From assembly GCA_944362615.1 (NCBI GenBank), contig CALVTM010000023.1, positions 1 to 44,633 on the forward strand: DNA of 44,633 nucleotides, written 5' to 3'. Each line of letters starts with the position of its first letter. Position 1 is the stretch's first letter. The position numbers were made by a program, and so were the translations under genes. Of the stretch, positions 41,287 through 44,633 are shown piece after piece. Under the pieces are notes generated by a model. That model saw nothing but the letters and a program-made list of their open reading frames with translations, did not search any database and had not been told where the DNA came from. Source of the stretch: an uncultured Clostridia bacterium (GTDB taxonomy: Bacteria > Bacillota > Clostridia > Christensenellales > Pumilibacteraceae).

Positions 41287-41604
41287 GAGATGACCGGACG
41301 GCTGCGGCATTGCCGAGGAAAGTCCGAACACCACAGGACAGGATGCCGGCTAACTACCGGTGGAGGCGACTCCAAGGAAAGTGCAACAGAAATAAACCGC
41401 CGTGCTTTGCGCGGTAAGGGTGGAACGGTGAGGTAAGAGCTCACACGGTCTCCCGGTAACGAGAGACGCTATGTAAACCCCATCCGGTGCAAGATCGAGA
41501 GAATAGGTTGTCCGCCGTCTCTCCCACATCGCTAGAACCGTACGGTAACGTACGGTCGAGACAGATAGCCGTCCCAGACAGAATTCGGCTTACAGGTCAT
41601 TCTC
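41287..41604 (+). ncRNA. rnpB: RNase P RNA, bacterial class A
   Basis: The catalytic RNA that removes tRNA 5' leaders. Conserved cores are visible: GAGGAAAGTCCGAACACCAC (CRI) early, ACAGAAATAAACCGCC and GGTAAGGGTGGAACGGTGAG in the middle, and AGACAGAATTCGGCTTACAG (CRV) near the 3' end. Helix P1 pairs GAGA-TGACC at 41287-41295 with GGTCA-TCTC at 41595-41604 with one bulged T. It is the only clearly supported plus-strand gene in the window and is transcribed divergently from the glucan synthase gene. Confidence 0.96.
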
Positions 41605-41653
41605 ATTCGTTTTTTTATACGGCTTTAATGACGCCGCTAAAAAATCTTTAACA

Positions 41654-41700
41654 AAAAATGACCCGCTAAATATCAATGCGGGTCATTTTTGTTCTTTTTT
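41654..41700. terminator. Bidirectional terminator between rnpB and the lipoprotein gene
   Basis: A perfect 13-base-pair stem (AAAAATGACCCGC with GCGGGTCATTTTT) and 11-base loop, with a T-rich tail on the plus strand and A/T-rich flank on the minus side. It serves convergent transcription of rnpB (plus) and the lipoprotein gene (minus). An additional T-run follows rnpB at 41610-41617. Confidence 0.87.
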
Positions 41701-41713
41701 GAATAAACTTCCG

Positions 41714-44407
41714 TTACCACTCAACAGGAGTGATACCGTCTTCGGCATAGTGCCAATAATTACCTGCTTCGAGCGGCTCGTTTTCACTGTAATAATATTT
41801 TACGGCGTTGATCAGACCACCGTTGTTTTCATCGATTGTTATGTTATCCCAATCAGTCTGAGACCCTTCATAATATACTTTGCTTAACGCATTACAATAA
41901 TTGAACGCATTTTCCGATACATAAGTTATACTGTCAGGAATAACAATCTGCTTCAGGTCGGAACAATAATTAAAAGTACCCCACGCTATACTGTCCATTC
42001 CCTCAGAAAGAACGATACTTTGCAATTTACTTCCACTGAATACTGAGTTCCCCAATGTGGTAACGCTATCTGGCAGTACAACATTTTCGATACTGCCGCA
42101 TGAAGAGAACGCAAAATTCCCTATCATTATTACACCGTTATCAATTTCTATATAATTTAAGTTACCATTACCATTAAACGCATTTGCCCCTATCAAAAGT
42201 ACGCTTTCGGGTATAACTACTTTTGTAGCATTCATATATGAGGCGAACGTATTGACACCGATACGGGCAACTCCGTCAGGTATGATTATATCCGTTAAAA
42301 TATTGCCGTCAAGAACTATTTCACTAATCGGATAGATTTGACTCTCTGAATTCACCGAACACCAGGTTTCAAGATTACTGATATGTAATTTCGCGTCAGC
42401 ACATGATTCAAATACATTATTGCCTATCTCAGTTATGGTTGAAGGCAAAAATATATCCGTTAGGGCATTGCACCCTTCCAATGCCGATGCACAAATTTCC
42501 GTCACTCCTTCACTGAAGGTAAGCTCTTTAAGAGTTGACGGTACACTTACAGCTGTGTCTGAAAAATACATCCATATCGGTTTATCCCCAAACGGTAAAG
42601 TAAGAGACGTTAGTTCCTTGCACTCAGATAACGCGCCATCATCCACCCTTATTACGTAATCCGGTATAATTAACTCCGTCGCCATTGAATTCGTTACGCC
42701 GGTTATAGTACAGCCACTTTCGGAGATTGTAAACTCAAATGGCAGTAATTCTTTCTGTAAAGTAAATTTTGCCGTATAAGAAATATCATTATCAGGCATT
42801 GTAAAACTATAATTAACTTTATCCGATATAAGAACATCATTTTCATACCAACCGATGAACTCATAACCCGGATATACTTCAACCGAAATACTGACAGTTT
42901 CACCAAAGTAATAATTTCCGGCACCGTTAATTTTACCATAGTTACCTATCATCGATACGTCAAGCTCGTAAACATCGGGAGTATATATTGCATTTACAGT
43001 CAGGTCTCCGACTGCTAATGTATAATTCTCCCATCTGCCTATGTATCCATCCTTTTCAGGAACATTCGGTACGTTTATGTCTGAATCCGCAGAGCTATAG
43101 TTTTCAATACTGACTATTTTTCCATCGGCTACGAATGCGACGGTATATTCATCGCTGGCGGCAGGAGTTCCGATTACAGTCTCTACGTTCTGTACACTGC
43201 CGTCAGTATAATAAATAATCAGGGTTTCATCCACTAAATCAACTTTTTCTATGCCCCTGCCATCTTTTCCGTCAACGCCATTGGTACCATCTTTGCCGTT
43301 CTCACCGTCTTTACCATCCGTTCCGTCTTTCCCGTCTGCGCCGGTTATTGTTCCGAGATTATATACGGTATTATCTGAAAGCGTTATGATCAGTTCACCG
43401 GCATTATTTAAATTTATATCATAAATGCCTCTGCCATCTTTTCCGTCCTGACCGTCGATACCATTAGTTCCATCTTTACCATTTTCACCATCCTTACCAT
43501 CCGTTCCGTCTTTCCCGTCTGCGCCGGTTATTGTTCCGAGATTATATACGGTATTATCTGAAAGCGTTATGATCAGTTCACCGGCATTATTTAAATTTAT
43601 ATCATAAATGCCTCTGCCATCTTTTCCGTCCTGACCGTCGATACCATTAGTTCCATCTTTACCATTTTCACCATCCTTACCATCCGTTCCGTCTTTCCCG
43701 TCTGCGCCGGTTATTGTTCCGAGATTATATACGGTATTATCTGAAAGCGTTATGATCAGTTCACCGGCATTATTTAAACTTATATCGTAAATGCCCCTGC
43801 CATCTTTCCCGTCCTGACCATCGATACCGTTGGTCCCATCTTTCCCGTCTTCACCATCCTTACCGTTCTGACCGTCTGCTCCGTTAATTCCATTTTGCCC
43901 GTCTTCGCCTACGATTTTACCAACGTTATGCACGGTGTTATCAGTTAATGTTATGATCAGCTCGCCTTTTTCGTTTACATATATTTCTGATATGCCTGTT
44001 CCGGTTGCGCCGCGATCGCCCTTTTCACCGCTTTTTCCTATGAGTGAAGTTAGCCACTCAGTAAGCGTACCGTCATATCCGTTTTCCACTGCGAGATCAT
44101 AAGCAGATTTACCGTTTTTGCCATCTTGTCCATGTTGGCCTATAAGTGACAACAACCACTCATCCTCACTGCCGGTATATCCCTTTTCAACGGCGATTTC
44201 ATATGCCGACTTTCCGGGTTCGCCGTCCTTTCCAATGAGTGATTGTATCCATTCTGTTTCAGAACCGCTGTATCCGTTTTCCACGGCAATATCATATGCG
44301 GATTTACCGTTAATTGAAGTATCGCAACATGAAGTAAGTAATAAGCTTATAATAATAAATATTATTACAATAGCAGAAAGTGCGATAACAGTACGTTTTT
44401 TAAGCAT
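41714..44407 (-). CDS. Surface lipoprotein with collagen-like repeats and BspA-type leucine-rich repeats
   Basis: An 897-residue exported protein. Residues 1-26 are a lipoprotein signal with lipobox LTSC (Cys27). Three GKSAY-AVE.GY-G-EW-SLIG repeats follow (about residues 34-124). A Gly-X-Y collagen-like region (about 125-400) alternates with a repeated 61-residue unit containing GELIITLSDNTVYNLG and GADGKDGTDGKDGENGKDG. InlB/bacterial-repeat-like domains (GYEFIGWYENDVLIS) lie near 430-560. The C-terminal half has BspA/LRR_5-type repeats (LTSLTLPFG, IVIPDSITYVSENAF). Such proteins are usually adhesins; the ligand is unknown. AGGGG precedes the ATG. It is monocistronic with its own promoter. 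Confidence 0.88.
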   Translation of the reverse strand: MLKKRTVIALSAIVIIFIIISLLLTSCCDTSINGKSAYDIAVENGYSGSETEWIQSLIGKDGEPGKSAYEIAVEKGYTGSEDEWLLSLIGQHGQDGKNGKSAYDLAVENGYDGTLTEWLTSLIGKSGEKGDRGATGTGISEIYVNEKGELIITLTDNTVHNVGKIVGEDGQNGINGADGQNGKDGEDGKDGTNGIDGQDGKDGRGIYDISLNNAGELIITLSDNTVYNLGTITGADGKDGTDGKDGENGKDGTNGIDGQDGKDGRGIYDINLNNAGELIITLSDNTVYNLGTITGADGKDGTDGKDGENGKDGTNGIDGQDGKDGRGIYDINLNNAGELIITLSDNTVYNLGTITGADGKDGTDGKDGENGKDGTNGVDGKDGRGIEKVDLVDETLIIYYTDGSVQNVETVIGTPAASDEYTVAFVADGKIVSIENYSSADSDINVPNVPEKDGYIGRWENYTLAVGDLTVNAIYTPDVYELDVSMIGNYGKINGAGNYYFGETVSISVEVYPGYEFIGWYENDVLISDKVNYSFTMPDNDISYTAKFTLQKELLPFEFTISESGCTITGVTNSMATELIIPDYVIRVDDGALSECKELTSLTLPFGDKPIWMYFSDTAVSVPSTLKELTFSEGVTEICASALEGCNALTDIFLPSTITEIGNNVFESCADAKLHISNLETWCSVNSESQIYPISEIVLDGNILTDIIIPDGVARIGVNTFASYMNATKVVIPESVLLIGANAFNGNGNLNYIEIDNGVIMIGNFAFSSCGSIENVVLPDSVTTLGNSVFSGSKLQSIVLSEGMDSIAWGTFNYCSDLKQIVIPDSITYVSENAFNYCNALSKVYYEGSQTDWDNITIDENNGGLINAVKYYYSENEPLEAGNYWHYAEDGITPVEW
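43311..43859 (-). repeat. Three tandem 183-bp coding repeats
   Basis: Units at 43311-43493, 43494-43676 and 43677-43859, each 61 codons. The first two are almost identical at DNA level, the third has scattered changes, and a more divergent copy of the beta-unit lies upstream near 43910-43990. They lie inside the lipoprotein gene and keep frame. Such repeats change number by slippage or recombination. Confidence 0.88.
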
Positions 44408-44437
44408 GATTTTCCCCTATATGTGTGATTTTCTATT

Positions 44438-44466
44438 AGTATAACATAATTTTATGCAATTGTTAA
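44438..44466 (-). promoter_or_regulatory. Promoter of the surface lipoprotein gene
   Basis: -35 TTAACA at 44461-44466, 17-base spacer, -10 TATACT at 44438-44443. The leader is about 25 bases and contains AGGGG before the ATG at 44407. Confidence 0.82.
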
Positions 44467-44563
44467 TACTTTTTTAAAAATTTCTATAGTTTTAATTCAA
44501 CGCACAATTCATTGAAAGATACTGTTTTATGGCGCATATAAAAAGCCGCCCGTATTCATGCTA

Positions 44564-44633
44564 TGGACCCCAAAAGTTGGACAATAAAATAACTAAATAG
44601 CTTGTGAATGAGTTCGGTACTGTACCGGGCTCA
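44564..44633 (-). mobile_element. IS3-family (IS150-like) insertion sequence, 3' end, cut by the window edge
   Basis: The terminal inverted repeat TGGACCCCAAAAGTTGGACA lies at 44564-44583. The end of the transposase reading frame is just inside. Orientation is the same as the copy at the left end, and the repeats match at 19 of 20 positions. The rest of the element is outside the window. Confidence 0.85.
44593..44633 (-). CDS. IS3-family transposase OrfB, C-terminal fragment (partial)
   Basis: The last 12 codons read SPVQYRTHSQAI and stop at 44593-44595. SPVQYR is the typical end of the IS3/IS150 integrase-like OrfB. The fragment runs in from beyond the right edge of the window. Confidence 0.78.
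   Translation of the reverse strand, partial: SPVQYRTHSQAI

Noticed and set aside
43311..43859. CRISPR-like or satellite repeat array
   Set aside because: The repeats are 183 bp, directly adjacent without unique spacers, and keep an open reading frame as collagen-like units of the lipoprotein.

Overview
The window looks like a chromosomal contig from a Gram-positive, probably spore-forming member of the Clostridia. The evidence is gene order (blocks related to Bacillus subtilis yloC-to-spoVM, yerC/pcrA/ligA, lepA-hemW-hrcA-grpE-dnaK-prmA-rsmE-mtaB, and atpBEF..AGDC), a CIRCE/HrcA heat-shock operator, class A RNase P RNA and a SpoVM-like small protein. Base composition is moderate. Almost every gene is on the minus strand; the one clear exception is rnpB. 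A placement near Christensenellales or other gut Clostridia is only a guess. Both contig ends lie inside copies of one IS3/IS150-type element, so the contig was probably broken at this repeat.

Layout, left to right (transcription runs right to left). (1) 1-161: 5' end of an IS. (2) 195-9781: one tightly overlapped operon, yicC, gmk, rpoZ, coaBC, priA, def, fmt, rsmB, rlmN, rpe and spoVM, covering nucleotide, CoA, replication-restart, formyl-Met and rRNA-modification functions. remA, prpC, prkC and rsgA, found in the Bacillus block, are absent. (3) 9848-14733: ligA, pcrA, yerC and an unrecognised alpha-helical protein. (4) 14988-18490: rpsU with its own promoter and terminator, then hinT, mtaB, rsmE and prmA. 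(5) 18501-22062: the HrcA-controlled operon hrcA-grpE-dnaK, under two overlapping CIRCE elements and closed by a strong terminator, with no dnaJ. (6) 22103-25611: lepA, a cyclase-family hydrolase and hemW. (7) 25634-32410: an F-type ATP synthase operon with an unusual architecture. (8) 32594-33985: rarA. (9) 34026-41219: a 2397-residue cyclic beta-1,2-glucan synthase-like protein. (10) 41251-41700: rnpB on the plus strand. (11) 41714-44466: a collagen-like/BspA-type surface lipoprotein with 183-bp tandem repeats. (12) 44564-44633: 3' end of a second IS copy.

The most notable finding is the ATP synthase. There is no atpH. The C-terminal domain of the delta subunit is fused in frame to the N-terminus of alpha, and the delta N-terminal domain is not found in the operon. 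The b subunit is about 90 residues too long and carries its tail domain twice. The c subunit carries an extra N-terminal hydrophobic segment and an acidic linker. Since alpha is present three times per F1, this design would place three delta C-terminal domains on one enzyme, which suggests a rebuilt peripheral stalk.

Other points of interest are two promoters placed so close to the start codon that lepA and rarA mRNAs should be leaderless, the tandem CIRCE, the missing dnaJ, and a short SpoVM-like gene that is easy to overlook.
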